A stretch of DNA of 64,000 nt from positions 62,001 through 126,000 of the forward strand of contig CALXMS010000002.1 in NCBI GenBank assembly GCA_944389535.1, in the 5' to 3' direction. Origin of the DNA: an uncultured Alphaproteobacteria bacterium (GTDB lineage Bacteria; Pseudomonadota; Alphaproteobacteria; Rs-D84). The notes under the pieces were generated by a model. That model was not told the DNA's origin and did no database searches. It saw nothing but the letters and a program-made list of their open reading frames with translations. Shown in pieces: positions 40,940-50,831 of this stretch (position 1 is its first letter; every line of letters begins with the position of its first letter). The position numbers were made by a program, and so were the translations under genes.

Positions 40940-43210
40940 ATGTCGGCTAAAATGAACGATTTTTTATTGGAATATTATAAGCGGCTGGTTTTTCGTGAGA
41001 TGCCGATTGAGCAATTCGTTCATTTCTGTGAATATCTGGATGCTGATGATATGGCAGGACATATGAAATCTTGGAAAGAAAATTTATTAGAACTTGACCC
41101 TGATGACAAGACTAAATTTGTAAAAGATGCGGCAGGATTGTATAAGCGTAAAAATATACCCGATCCAGAAACGGATAAAGATTGGAAACTAAGTGATGAA
41201 GAGTGGGTAAAGCTATTTATAGCCTTTAATAACGCGTTCCAAGCAATGGACGCTAACAAAAAAAGCTTTAAATATGAAGATAAACCAAATAAGTTTTTAA
41301 ATAAATATTTCGGAAATGATGGTCAGCTTTTTTCTTATGCGACAGCAGATGACGCGGCAGAAAAGAAAATTGAAGAATTAAAGAAACTTCTTAAAGAACA
41401 TGATGTAGATATGCGGCATGCGCTAAAGGAGTTCTTTAATGACGATTTTTCTTGGAAAGACCTGATGGACGGGATTGATTCAAAAAAATATAATACAGAC
41501 CCAAAATTCCGGCAAAAAATAATCGATATATCAGGGGCTTTAGAATACGATACCAAATATCGTGACCCATCTCCGATTAAAAAAATGGTTGGGAGAGAGT
41601 TAAATTTTGGGGATATTGCCAAAGGCTTTGAGACAATAAATATAAAATCTTCAAAAATGACCCAGTTTAAATTAGTGCATAGGGATTTATTAAACGAACT
41701 TTATACTAATAAGGCAGCCTTTAAGTATTTTTCTGCATATGATCCGACAAAAATATCTAAAAGTCTAAATGATGCAAAAGAATATCTAGATTATAATAAT
41801 GCGGAAAGTAAGGATTATATATCGCCAAAGCGACCAGATGAATTGACGTTACCACAGCATATATCACAATGGTGGGATGATACATATTCAAATTATTTGG
41901 AAAAATATGTGAAGTTATCCGGTGATAGAATGTTCTTTTCACCATATGCAAAGGCCATATTTAACGAAATTGATAAAGCAGGGGTAAAGCCTACAGACGG
42001 GTTGGCGAAGGTCCTTGAAAATACAGACAAAATTTCTGGTGCTTTAAAGAAGAAGTTTAAAAAGGCACCTGATCATTTTGATTGGCTTATAAAAACGCTT
42101 ACAGAATTAAAAAATACCATGGGCAAGGGTAAGGCGTTTGAGAAAGCGTTACAGAATGGTAATTCTCTTAATGCGATTGTTAAGGAGATTATTTTAAAGG
42201 CTGTAAATGAAAACGAAGTAGAAAAGGCTAAGACTACTTTGGAAGTTTTGGCTGCGTTACGGTATACATTGACTACCAGCAAGATAATGGACGCGTTTAA
42301 TAAAACGGATTTAACTATATTTTCTGATAAAAACTTCTCTTTTAATAAAAATACAGGTATACAGTTCGTAACTAGTGCTTTAGATAAAGGGATAAAAAAA
42401 ACATTTCAGTTATTTGGATATGCTTTGACTGCTGCTGGAAATTTAATAAAACGTAGGGGGACAAAGTTCAGGGGCAAGCAGGATAAAAGAATGCAGGATG
42501 CGATTAATGCGAAAGAGTCAGAGTTATTCGGTAAGGTAGAGCGGTCTGAAGCGGCGCTTGATAAATATAAAACGGAATTGGCGACGACAAAAGAGAAGTT
42601 AAAAGGGCTTGGAACAGAAGATGCTTTGACCAAAAATGTAAAAACGGCAGATAGTAAAGTAGTTGCTGCTGAAAACGAATTTAAGGTCTTATATAGTAAT
42701 TTCTATAAATTTATAAGCGGTTATGAAGAATCTGGTATTTCTGATGAAAGCACAATAGATATAATAAATGGTCTTATAAATAATATAGAGACATATGGCA
42801 TTAAAGCAACATTTAATGCGGAGGTTGAAAAGAACATTGAATCTATAGTAGACAAAGATATTAGGGAAAAAGCCTTAGATTTTGTGAAAAAAGCACGAAG
42901 TATTCAATCAAAGTATAACATTCAAGTTGCGGATTTAGACGCTAAGAAAGCCAAACTTCAGGAATTTAAAGACGCAACGTCTGACATGAATATATATAAT
43001 GACTTGATAGAAAGTACGACAAAAGAAATAGAAAAGCTAAAGAAAGAAAACCTGGAAAAAGCAAAACAGATAGAAGAGTTGGAACTATTTTGGAATGTTT
43101 GTAATTCTGGCACTGTTAAGTCATTTATTGGTAATAAAGAGTTAGAACAAAAGAAGTTTCTAAATAATGCTAAGGCGATATACCAAAAGCATGTTTTAGA
43201 TAGGTTATAA
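40940..43210 (+). CDS. Large hypothetical protein with coiled-coil segments
   Basis: 756 residues from the ATG at 40940, chosen because the promoter's start point falls at about 40922 and AGGTG lies upstream. It is hydrophilic, lysine- and glutamate-rich, with no signal peptide. Helical throughout; long coiled coils at about 530-580 and 665-725. A single hydrophobic stretch, TFQLFGYALTAAGNLI near residue 490, is weak. No family recognised. The size, lack of homology to known folds and strong promoter fit a secreted effector or a filament-like cell-body protein, but neither is shown. Confidence 0.75.
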   Translation: MSAKMNDFLLEYYKRLVFREMPIEQFVHFCEYLDADDMAGHMKSWKENLLELDPDDKTKFVKDAAGLYKRKNIPDPETDKDWKLSDEEWVKLFIAFNNAFQAMDANKKSFKYEDKPNKFLNKYFGNDGQLFSYATADDAAEKKIEELKKLLKEHDVDMRHALKEFFNDDFSWKDLMDGIDSKKYNTDPKFRQKIIDISGALEYDTKYRDPSPIKKMVGRELNFGDIAKGFETINIKSSKMTQFKLVHRDLLNELYTNKAAFKYFSAYDPTKISKSLNDAKEYLDYNNAESKDYISPKRPDELTLPQHISQWWDDTYSNYLEKYVKLSGDRMFFSPYAKAIFNEIDKAGVKPTDGLAKVLENTDKISGALKKKFKKAPDHFDWLIKTLTELKNTMGKGKAFEKALQNGNSLNAIVKEIILKAVNENEVEKAKTTLEVLAALRYTLTTSKIMDAFNKTDLTIFSDKNFSFNKNTGIQFVTSALDKGIKKTFQLFGYALTAAGNLIKRRGTKFRGKQDKRMQDAINAKESELFGKVERSEAALDKYKTELATTKEKLKGLGTEDALTKNVKTADSKVVAAENEFKVLYSNFYKFISGYEESGISDESTIDIINGLINNIETYGIKATFNAEVEKNIESIVDKDIREKALDFVKKARSIQSKYNIQVADLDAKKAKLQEFKDATSDMNIYNDLIESTTKEIEKLKKENLEKAKQIEELELFWNVCNSGTVKSFIGNKELEQKKFLNNAKAIYQKHVLDRL

Positions 43211-43230
43211 AAGTAACAATTATATGTAAA

Positions 43231-43258
43231 CAAAAAACCGCGAGAAATCGCGGTTTTA
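43231..43258. terminator. Bidirectional terminator
   Basis: AACCGCGA-GAAA-TCGCGGTT with A and T runs; it serves the large unknown gene on the plus strand and tRNA-Lys on the minus strand. Confidence 0.85.
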
Positions 43259-43261
43259 TTC

Positions 43262-43337
43262 TGGTGGGGACACAGGGACTCGAACCCTGGACCCAATGAT
43301 TAAAAGTCATTTGCTCTACCAACTGAGCTATGTCCCC
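43262..43337 (-). tRNA. tRNA-Lys (TTT)
   Basis: 76 nt with encoded CCA. Read on the minus strand: acceptor GGGGACA with TGTCCCC, D-arm TAGCTCAGTTGGTAGAGC, anticodon loop CTTTTAA (anticodon TTT), T-arm GGTTCGAGTCC. Confidence 0.96.
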
Positions 43338-43465
43338 AAAACTGAACTGAAAGAAAGAACTTTTCAATTCTTTTTTTAAAGTTCGGGCTAAATTTTGACA
43401 CATAAAAAACAAAAAATCAAGAAAAAATGCACGTTTTTTATATTTTTTCGTACATCTTTGTCCTG

Positions 43466-44737
43466 TTATATTTTTTGACCTATTCTTTTGTATATCACGT
43501 TCGGTTTCGACCGCATCGTCGGTTCGTCAAGAATATTCCTATAATCTAAAATTAACGTTTTCTTGGCAAAGCTTTCTTTTTCTAATGCCTTAAAATCAGA
43601 CCATTCAGTAAGAATAGCTATTATATCTGCGTCGGATATACAATCTTTTAATGTTTCTGTAAATATGACGTTTGGACCAAGTTCTTTGCGGGCATTATCC
43701 ATTGCTCGTGGATCATACGCATAAATAGGATTGTGATTAATATTTTTTATTATATCTATAGCAGGGCTATATCTTATATCATCTGTACCGTTCTTGAATG
43801 CAAGACCTAATACAGCAACACGCGCTTTCCCTTCTATGTCAGAGATATATTTATTTACCCTGTTCGCAATATTAAATCGACGGTCGTGGTTGCCTTTTAT
43901 GGTACTGGATACTAAACCTAAATTTACCCCATGTTTGTCGGCCATATATTTTAATGCGTTTGTGTCTTTAGGAAAACAGCTGCCACCATAACCAATACCG
44001 GCGTTTAAAAATTTTCTACCTATCCTTGTGTCCATACCCATTCCGGCAGCAACATCTGAAACGTCTGCATCAACTTGTTCGCATAAATCTGATATTTCAT
44101 TTATAAATTGTATCTTCGTTGCAAGAAATGCGTTAGATGCGTACTTAATTAATTCTGCAGAGTGTCTGTTGGTACGAATTATTTTTTCTGCCGGGATATG
44201 TGATGAGTATAAATCACGTATTTTATTATAAACTGATATATTATCTGTACCAATTATTATTCTGTCGGGGTTGAAAAAATCGTATAATGCATAGCCTTCT
44301 CGTAAAAATTCCGGCATAGATATGACCGCTATATCTGGCCTATTTATTATATTTTCTATTTCGTCATTGGTACCAATTGGAACTGTAGATTTTGTCGCTA
44401 CAATCGCGTCTTTTTGTAAATATGGTTTTATATCTTTCGTTGCCTGAAAAATATACTCCAAATTTGCAGAACCATCATCCGACATAGGGGTTCCAACCGC
44501 CAAAATTATTAATTCTGCATCTTTAACAGATGAAATGTCGCCTGTAAACGTTAATTTATCTTTAACCGTTTCGTATAACTCTTGTAAACCCTCTTCATAA
44601 AGCGGTATTATACCTGATTGTAATGTAGTGAGTTTTTGTGGATCGTTATCTATGCATACAACGTTGTTACCAAAGCTTGCTAAACCGCAGGCAGTTGGCA
44701 AGCCCACATAACCGGAACCAATTACCGCAATTTTCAT
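43466..44737 (-). CDS. ugd: UDP-glucose 6-dehydrogenase
   Basis: 423 residues. N-terminal Rossmann GSGYVGLPTACGLASFG, the catalytic-cysteine motif GYGGSCFPKDTNAL, and the C-terminal AVLGLAFKNGTDDIRYSPA. It oxidises UDP-glucose (or a related UDP-sugar) to the uronic acid with two NAD+. UDP-glucuronate could feed the glycan island 3 kb away. UDP-N-acetylmannosamine dehydrogenase is the nearest alternative; the overall pattern favours Ugd. Confidence 0.9.
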   Translation of the reverse strand: MKIAVIGSGYVGLPTACGLASFGNNVVCIDNDPQKLTTLQSGIIPLYEEGLQELYETVKDKLTFTGDISSVKDAELIILAVGTPMSDDGSANLEYIFQATKDIKPYLQKDAIVATKSTVPIGTNDEIENIINRPDIAVISMPEFLREGYALYDFFNPDRIIIGTDNISVYNKIRDLYSSHIPAEKIIRTNRHSAELIKYASNAFLATKIQFINEISDLCEQVDADVSDVAAGMGMDTRIGRKFLNAGIGYGGSCFPKDTNALKYMADKHGVNLGLVSSTIKGNHDRRFNIANRVNKYISDIEGKARVAVLGLAFKNGTDDIRYSPAIDIIKNINHNPIYAYDPRAMDNARKELGPNVIFTETLKDCISDADIIAILTEWSDFKALEKESFAKKTLILDYRNILDEPTMRSKPNVIYKRIGQKI

Positions 44738-44847
44738 CGTTTTTCATCCTTATTTAATATGTGTAGGCTTAGATACAACAATTTTAAAGATTTTTCAATA
44801 TAATATTTCCTTGGCAAATACATAAAAAGGATTTATGGTTTCATATA

Positions 44848-45567
44848 ATGTTACGATATATTGATGCTCATTGTCATTTACAAAATTTATCTGATTTAAA
44901 ACAGGTTTTTAAATCTGCCTCAACTGTTGGTGTTTGCGGCTTTGTTTGTAACGCAACGTCACCAGATGATTGGAATGATGTTTTGAAGCTGACGCAAACA
45001 AATAACAATGTCTTTGGCTGTATAGGGGTACACCCTTGGTACGTTAATAATTTGCCTGTTGATTGGTTAAATAATTTGCGTAAATTATTACAAAATAATC
45101 AGAGTTTGATGATTGGAGAAATCGGGTTGGATAAAAAAGGTCCTGATATTTTAGCTCAGGAAGATGTTTTTATTTCTCAAATGCAATTAGCGTACGAAAT
45201 GCATAAAGTGGTTCATATACATTGTGTGGGCGCTTGGGAACGTTTAGTTAAAATACTAAAAGATTATCCTGTTAAAACTGTATTACATGGTTTTTCGGGG
45301 TCTGCGGAAATATTAAAACGGCTATTATTAAGCCTGTCGGATGTATATTTTTCTTTTTCTTCGTCTGTTCTTGATGATCGAAGACGCCGCTTGATTGATG
45401 CCATTAGACAGGCACCAATAGATAAGATACTTGTTGAAAGCGATGAAAAAAGCCCGAATGTGATTGTAGATGTAGCTAATAAAATATCTGAAATAAAATC
45501 CATTGCCTCAGATAAAATGGCTGATACAATTTATAATAATACTTTAAGGTTTTTGAATAATGGATAG
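44848..45567 (+). CDS. TatD family metal-dependent hydrolase
   Basis: 239 residues. Metal ligands DAHCH, GEIGLD, HIHC, LHGFSG and ESDE appear in order, as in TatD-type DNases that trim DNA or RNA 3' ends. Slightly short. Its end overlaps the next gene by 8 bp, so the two are co-translated. Confidence 0.9.
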   Translation: MLRYIDAHCHLQNLSDLKQVFKSASTVGVCGFVCNATSPDDWNDVLKLTQTNNNVFGCIGVHPWYVNNLPVDWLNNLRKLLQNNQSLMIGEIGLDKKGPDILAQEDVFISQMQLAYEMHKVVHIHCVGAWERLVKILKDYPVKTVLHGFSGSAEILKRLLLSLSDVYFSFSSSVLDDRRRRLIDAIRQAPIDKILVESDEKSPNVIVDVANKISEIKSIASDKMADTIYNNTLRFLNNG

Positions 45568-46237
45568 GTTACATAGGACGCGCTTATTGTTTGGTGATGT
45601 TGCGATGGATAGGCTTGCCCTTTCTACGGTAATGGTTGTTGGTTGTGGTGCCGTGGGGTCTTTCGCAATTGAAGCGTTGGCTCGTGTTGGAGTTGGGCAT
45701 TTAATATTAGTTGATTTTGATATTGTAGAAGAATCTAATATAAATAGGCAGCTTTTTGCGTTGAATTCTACCATTTCCGAACCAAAAGTAGACGCCGCAA
45801 GGGCGAGAATAGCAGATATAAATTCAGATATAAAAGTCACAACAGAAAAAATATTTTTTGATGAAAATACACAGTTAGATGTAAAACCTGATTTTGTTAT
45901 AGATGCAATTGACTCTGTGCCGTCAAAAATAGCATTGTATAAATGGTGCGTCACGCGTGGAATACCGTTCGTTTCAAGTATGGGGGCTGCACGGAAGAAG
46001 GATCCTTCATATATTAAAGTGGCGAAAATTTCTAAAACTAGCGTTTGTCCATTGGCGTCAAAAATTCGTAAAATTGTGCGTGAAGAAGGTATACCAGATT
46101 TCGACGTGGTTTATTCTACAGAATTGCCAGATAAAAATGTGCTTACAGATCGTACGTTCGGTTCTTTGATAACTGTTACGGGTGCTTTTGGATTGATTAT
46201 GGCAAATCAAGCAATAAAATATATAACTAATCGCTAA
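45560..46237 (+). CDS. tcdA: tRNA threonylcarbamoyladenosine dehydratase
   Basis: 225 residues of the E1-like (ThiF/MoeB) fold: nucleotide-binding GCGAVGSFAIEALARVGVG, DFDIVEESNINRQLFAL, and a TcdA-type region IRKIVREEGIPDFDVVYSTE. TcdA cyclises t6A at tRNA position 37 to ct6A. Slightly shorter than E. coli TcdA (268). A role as another ubiquitin-like activator is less likely. Confidence 0.87.
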   Translation: MDRLHRTRLLFGDVAMDRLALSTVMVVGCGAVGSFAIEALARVGVGHLILVDFDIVEESNINRQLFALNSTISEPKVDAARARIADINSDIKVTTEKIFFDENTQLDVKPDFVIDAIDSVPSKIALYKWCVTRGIPFVSSMGAARKKDPSYIKVAKISKTSVCPLASKIRKIVREEGIPDFDVVYSTELPDKNVLTDRTFGSLITVTGAFGLIMANQAIKYITNR

Positions 46238-46402
46238 TACATATGCGGCAATTTGTATTAGTATTAATTAAAAAACGCTTGATTTTTCAAGCATAAGAAC
46301 GTTTTCCTAAATGCAGTATTGCGATTGAAACAATATATTAAAGCCTATATAATGATTATGTCTTAAATAAGACATAACAATCTTTAAAAGGAGAAAAAAG
46401 AG

Positions 46403-46612
46403 ATGAGAGGACTAACAACTTTTGTGTTGATTCCATTGACCATTATCGGGGCTCTGAACTGGGGGTTGATAGGTATATTTGGTTTTGACTTGGTTGCTTT
46501 TATATTCGGACCAGCTACAATTGCTAGCAGCATTGTTTATAGCATTATAGGTATTGCTGCGTTGGTATGGCTGATTTGGATGATAATTGATCGACCAGAA
46601 AATAAAGAATAA
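46403..46612 (+). CDS. DUF378 family small membrane protein
   Basis: 69 residues: two membrane helices with the family pattern TIIGALNWGLIGIFGFDLVAFIFG. Ribosome site AAAGGAGAAAAAAG. Function not known in the family. Stands alone. Confidence 0.85.
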   Translation: MRGLTTFVLIPLTIIGALNWGLIGIFGFDLVAFIFGPATIASSIVYSIIGIAALVWLIWMIIDRPENKE

Positions 46613-46772
46613 ATATAAATTATTTAATTGAATATTTTCATGTCATCAGCCCCGACTTTTATCTTATTAAAGTTTGTTGCTTTTTGGGTATTGGTACGGG
46701 GTTTTTTAATTTTATGTGCGAAAAGATTTTTTCATAATTCCTATGTTTGATCAATAAATATAGGAGGATTCC

Positions 46773-47414
46773 ATGGTATACGGTTATATTCGTGTTAGTA
46801 CCGATAGGCAAGATTGCGAAAATCAAAAGTTTGGCATAGAAGCGAAAGCACGAGAATTAGGCCTGTTTATAGAAAAATATATAGAAGATTCTGGGGTATC
46901 TGGTACAAAAGAACCTGATAAACGCGCATTAGGTGGATGTTTGCGGCGATTAAAAGACGGGGACGTAATAATATGTTCCGAACTTTCAAGGCTTGGTCGA
47001 AAACTTTTTATGATAATGCGTATATTGGAATATTGTATGGATGTGGGTGCGCGTGTGTATACCGTAAAAGACGGGTATGAACTTGGTGATAATATACAAA
47101 GTAAAGTAATGGCATTCGCGTTTGGTTTGTCTGCCGAAATAGAAAGAGATTTAATCAGCCAACGAACGAAAGAGGCTTTGGCTTTGCGTAAAGCGCAGGG
47201 TCATAAACTAGGGAGAGACTTTGGTTCAAAGAATAAGCATCATAAACTGGATGGAAAGCATGAAATAGTTATTAAAATGAAAGAATATGGATACACAAAG
47301 GCCAAAATCGCGAAAAAAATGGGCGTATCTACAGCCACTATTTATCGTTTTTTTTCCGCAAATTTGCAAAAAACAGACAATTTAACGGTGGCTAAATTGT
47401 TTAACTTATGCTAG
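46773..47414 (+). CDS. Serine recombinase (resolvase/invertase type)
   Basis: 213 residues. Catalytic serine in YGYIRVSTDRQ, then SELSRLGRK and the family's long E helix, and a C-terminal helix-turn-helix (GYTKAKIAKKMGVSTATIYRFF). Size and domain order are those of small DNA invertases and resolvases such as Hin and the Mpi type that flips promoters of surface polysaccharide genes. Strong ribosome site AGGAGG. It lies immediately before the glycan gene cluster, so it may control its phase or be a remnant of an insertion. No transposase partner is visible. Confidence 0.9.
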   Translation: MVYGYIRVSTDRQDCENQKFGIEAKARELGLFIEKYIEDSGVSGTKEPDKRALGGCLRRLKDGDVIICSELSRLGRKLFMIMRILEYCMDVGARVYTVKDGYELGDNIQSKVMAFAFGLSAEIERDLISQRTKEALALRKAQGHKLGRDFGSKNKHHKLDGKHEIVIKMKEYGYTKAKIAKKMGVSTATIYRFFSANLQKTDNLTVAKLFNLC

Positions 47415-47509
47415 ACATAATATTAATGTAAATATTACTGGAATCAAGAGATTTTTTATTGCAAACTATGGACCATCGGATTGCATTCTATTTATTGACT
47501 GTTAAATTG
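47377..47509. repeat. Three copies of a TAAATTG motif around the recombinase 3' end
   Basis: CAATTTA at 47378-47384 and TAAATTG at 47393-47399 form an 8-bp-arm palindrome (ACAATTTA and TAAATTGT); a third copy, with GTTAAATTG at 47501-47509, forms a 9-bp inverted pair with CAATTTAAC at 47378-47386. Arrangement resembles a small recombinase site but AT-rich DNA gives such matches by chance. Confidence 0.35.
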
Positions 47510-47558
47510 GTAACAAATACGGCAATAAATTAAGATGTTTTATCGATAAGGAGCATGT

Positions 47559-48710
47559 ATGAAAGTAGCATTTTGTATACCCAATATGATTGTCGGCGGT
47601 GTTGAAAGTGTTTTTATTAGAACATTGGATGGTATATTGGAACGTATTGCTAACGATAAAAAATATAAAAATATTGAAATTTGTGTTATTACACATGCAA
47701 AAATTACAGAACCGTTATATAAAAATTGGTTTAATAAACATCCTAAAATAAAAATTATTGTTTTGTATCCATTGGAAAATTATTTTGAAGGACTTATAAA
47801 AATTACTGAATTTTTTCCATTAAGGCAGATAAGAAAAATTTCTTTCAGTTTGTATAAAAAGTTTAAGCGTTTAGGAATAAAACGAAAAATTCAGGATGTT
47901 GATGTATTTATTGATTATAAGAACTGTTCATTCTGGAAAGAACTTAGAAGCATAAATAAGCGTAAAATTGCTTGGATTCATGGTAATGTTGCTTATCTTA
48001 GCAATATTGGCGTAGATAAGTATATAGACGATTATGATAAAATTATAGGATTAACAGATGATTTTGTCACAGAGTTTAATACAGTTTTCCCGAATTTAGC
48101 CAAGAAAGTGGCTCGTATTTATAATCCAATAGATAAAAATGCTATTATTAAGATGTCCAAAACAGGCTCTTATATTGAAGGTAAATACTTTTGTCATGTG
48201 TCAAGATTAGATAATACACAAAAAGATATAAATACTTTATTATTAGCTTTTGAAAATTTTTATTTGAATAATGAAAAACCAGATATAAAGTTAGTGATAA
48301 TCGGCAGCGGCCCCAAAGAAAAAGAGATAAAGAAAATAGCCAATTCTTTATCTTGCAGAAAAAATATAGTTTTTACGGGAAAATTAGAAAACCCTTTTGG
48401 TTATATGAAACATGCTATGGCAAATGTACTGTCTTCAAAGATAGAGGGGCTGCCAACGGTATTAGTAGAGTCTATGGCTTTAGGAGTATTATGCGTTGCG
48501 TCGAACTGTAAATATGGGCCCCGTGAAATTCTATTAAACGGTTCTGCGGGCTTGTTGTTTGATGTGGGTAATGTTAAGCAATTGTCGAAAATATTTACAG
48601 ATATATACAAAAATAAAGTAGACAAAGATAATATGATAGATTGTGCTACAGAATCTTTGTACAGGTTTGAATCTAAGGTAATAAACAAACAAATAATGGA
48701 TTTATTATGA
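47559..48710 (+). CDS. Glycosyltransferase family 4
   Basis: 383 residues. GT-B fold with FCHVSRLDNTQKDINTLLLAF, LVIIGSGPKEKEIKK and the sugar-nucleotide motif SKIEGLPTVLVESMALGVLCVAS, the GT4 retaining type. The start has AAGGAG at the right distance. It overlaps the next gene (ATGA type), so the cluster is read as one unit. Donor unknown. Confidence 0.9.
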   Translation: MKVAFCIPNMIVGGVESVFIRTLDGILERIANDKKYKNIEICVITHAKITEPLYKNWFNKHPKIKIIVLYPLENYFEGLIKITEFFPLRQIRKISFSLYKKFKRLGIKRKIQDVDVFIDYKNCSFWKELRSINKRKIAWIHGNVAYLSNIGVDKYIDDYDKIIGLTDDFVTEFNTVFPNLAKKVARIYNPIDKNAIIKMSKTGSYIEGKYFCHVSRLDNTQKDINTLLLAFENFYLNNEKPDIKLVIIGSGPKEKEIKKIANSLSCRKNIVFTGKLENPFGYMKHAMANVLSSKIEGLPTVLVESMALGVLCVASNCKYGPREILLNGSAGLLFDVGNVKQLSKIFTDIYKNKVDKDNMIDCATESLYRFESKVINKQIMDLL

Positions 48711-49633
48711 AAAGATTGTTTTTATTTGCAGGTTATGATCCGCATGGGGTAATAGGGGATTGTTTATTGCATTATTTAGGGGCTTTATCAAAATATGGCG
48801 ATATCATTTTTGTAATGGATAATGAAGCAACTGATACAGAAATAAATAAACTAAAAAATATAAAAAATATTTTATATAAATCTATGCAAAGGCACGGAGA
48901 ATATGATTTTGGTTCATATAAAAGGGCATATAAATGGGCGTATGAACATAAACTATTGAAAAAATATGACTGGGTTTACCTTGTAAATGATAGTGTATAC
49001 GGGCCTTTATTTGATATAAAAAGAATATTAGAAGACTTAGAATCTAGAGAGGTTGATTTAACTGGTATGATCGATTTTACAAATCAGTATACGCCTAGAC
49101 AGGTTCAGTCATGGTTCGTGGGTTTAAGTCAACGCCTGATTAACGAACCATTTCTTAAAGATTTTATGGATAAAATTAAATCTCAAACAGATAAGCAACT
49201 AGTAGTATTGAAATACGAGGTAGGTTTATCTGAAATTATATTATTGCATGGTTATAAAATGTCTACTTTCATTAGTGGTGAAGTCGGCATTCCAAAGCAT
49301 CGTGTATATGATGAACCTTTAGAAATGCTAAAAAAGGGCTTGCCATTTGTAAAGAAGCGTTCTTTAGAAAATATGCTTGGAATGCAATATTTGTACCCAT
49401 ACACAACAGAATTGTTTGTGGATCAAATATACCGTGATGCGGTTCGTACTGGTATAAATGTTGCCGCCATGCATAATGCTAAACCTAAGTATGAAAAGTC
49501 GTATCGTTTAACTTTTTGGGGTTTTCCATTAGTAACCATTTATAGGCAATGTCATGATGATAAGTCTCTTACTTGTTATAAGATATATCTGATGGATTTT
49601 GTTCCTGTATTTAAAATTTCATCAAGGAAATAG
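48707..49633 (+). CDS. Rhamnan synthesis protein F-like glycosyltransferase
   Basis: 308 residues. LFAGYDPHGVIGDCLLHYLGAL, then KLLKKYDWVYLVNDSVYGPL and IRQVQSWF-type segments are the RgpF family pattern (rhamnan synthesis F) used in side-chain formation of rhamnose polysaccharides and in other surface glycans. In this locus no dTDP-rhamnose genes are visible, so another sugar may be used. Confidence 0.85.
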   Translation: MKRLFLFAGYDPHGVIGDCLLHYLGALSKYGDIIFVMDNEATDTEINKLKNIKNILYKSMQRHGEYDFGSYKRAYKWAYEHKLLKKYDWVYLVNDSVYGPLFDIKRILEDLESREVDLTGMIDFTNQYTPRQVQSWFVGLSQRLINEPFLKDFMDKIKSQTDKQLVVLKYEVGLSEIILLHGYKMSTFISGEVGIPKHRVYDEPLEMLKKGLPFVKKRSLENMLGMQYLYPYTTELFVDQIYRDAVRTGINVAAMHNAKPKYEKSYRLTFWGFPLVTIYRQCHDDKSLTCYKIYLMDFVPVFKISSRK

Positions 49634-49635
49634 TT

Positions 49636-50814
49636 TTGGGTAGAAATATTAATTTTTCAATAATTATGCCGACTTATAATCGCCGTCATTGTATTTGTGA
49701 GGCGATTGATAGTATTTTAGCTCAAACCAGCAAAAATTTTGAATTAATTATCATTGATGATGGTTCTGATGACGGTACAGATACGCTTATCTTTAATAAT
49801 TATGCAAAAGAGATAAAAAACAAAAAAATAGAATATTTACGCTTGGGTAAACATGGTGGCGTATGTGTCGCAAGGAATAAGGGATTGCAAAGGGCTAAAA
49901 ACGACTGGATTGCATATTGTGATACGGATAATAAGTGGGATAAGAATTATTTAAATGATTTTACTGTTGCCATCAAGCAAAACCCAAAATCTAAATGTTT
50001 TTACGCTAAATTGAAAAAGAAAAGCACGGGAAATATTTTCGGTGTTCCAGAATTTGACTTTATTGCGCTAAAATTTGGGAATTATATAGATTTAGGGGTT
50101 TTTGTACACGCTAAAAAATTATATTTAGAATATGGTGGTTTTGACGAAAAACTGAAAAGGTTGGTTGATTGGGATTTAATACTTAATTATACTAGGCATT
50201 ACCAACCAATATTTATAGACAAATGCGTTTTGGTATATAATGATACGGAAGATAAGAGTCGAATTTCAAATACTGAAGATGTAGCGACGGCAAAAAGTTA
50301 TATATTAAAGAAGCATAAAATACACATACAAAGACCATGGAAAAGAGGAAAATACATGTTATGGTTAAAAATACAACGTTTTTTGGGGTTAATAAATCGT
50401 TCTACGTACCGTGATTTAGTTTTACGTAGGAAGATATTAACGTCAGGTTTATTCGATCAAAAATGGTATTTAGAGCGTTATCCAGATGTTGCTGCTGCGA
50501 AAATGGATGCGGTTAAGCACTATTTAAATCACGGTTGGCGGGAAGGTCGTAATCCATCACCCAGTTTCAATAATGACGGATATCTTAGAGACTATCCAGA
50601 CATAGCTGCAGCACGGATGTGTCCATTGGAACATTATATAAATCATGGTTATAAAGAGGGACGTTGTATAAGGGGGGTTACGGGTGAAACGAATACGTCG
50701 TATGTAAATGATGAAAACTCTTTTGTTAATAAATTAAAAGGAATATTTGCGTATCCCGTTCGCGTAAGAGAAGAATATGACCGATTAAAAGCAGAAATAA
50801 AAGAACTGCAGTAG
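49636..50814 (+). CDS. Glycosyltransferase family 2 with C-terminal repeat domain
   Basis: 392 residues starting with a TTG at 49636, preceded by AAGGAAA and overlapping nothing useful further upstream. GT-A fold: FSIIMPTYNRRHCICEAIDSIL, IIIDDGSDDGT and DTDNKWD (metal site). After about residue 260 two repeats follow, FDQKWYLERYPDVAAAKMDAVKHYLNHGWREGR and a second starting NDGYLRDYPDIAAARMCP, a module seen fused to other glycan enzymes and thought to bind glycan or protein. The tail (EYDRLKAEIKELQ) is a coiled coil. Confidence 0.87.
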   Translation: MGRNINFSIIMPTYNRRHCICEAIDSILAQTSKNFELIIIDDGSDDGTDTLIFNNYAKEIKNKKIEYLRLGKHGGVCVARNKGLQRAKNDWIAYCDTDNKWDKNYLNDFTVAIKQNPKSKCFYAKLKKKSTGNIFGVPEFDFIALKFGNYIDLGVFVHAKKLYLEYGGFDEKLKRLVDWDLILNYTRHYQPIFIDKCVLVYNDTEDKSRISNTEDVATAKSYILKKHKIHIQRPWKRGKYMLWLKIQRFLGLINRSTYRDLVLRRKILTSGLFDQKWYLERYPDVAAAKMDAVKHYLNHGWREGRNPSPSFNNDGYLRDYPDIAAARMCPLEHYINHGYKEGRCIRGVTGETNTSYVNDENSFVNKLKGIFAYPVRVREEYDRLKAEIKELQ

Positions 50815-50831
50815 GAATAAAGGAGATGGTT

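Noticed and set aside
46613-46772. CCCCGAC and GTACGGGG as inverted repeats of an invertible promoter before the recombinase gene
   Set aside because: Only about five matching bases; expected by chance.
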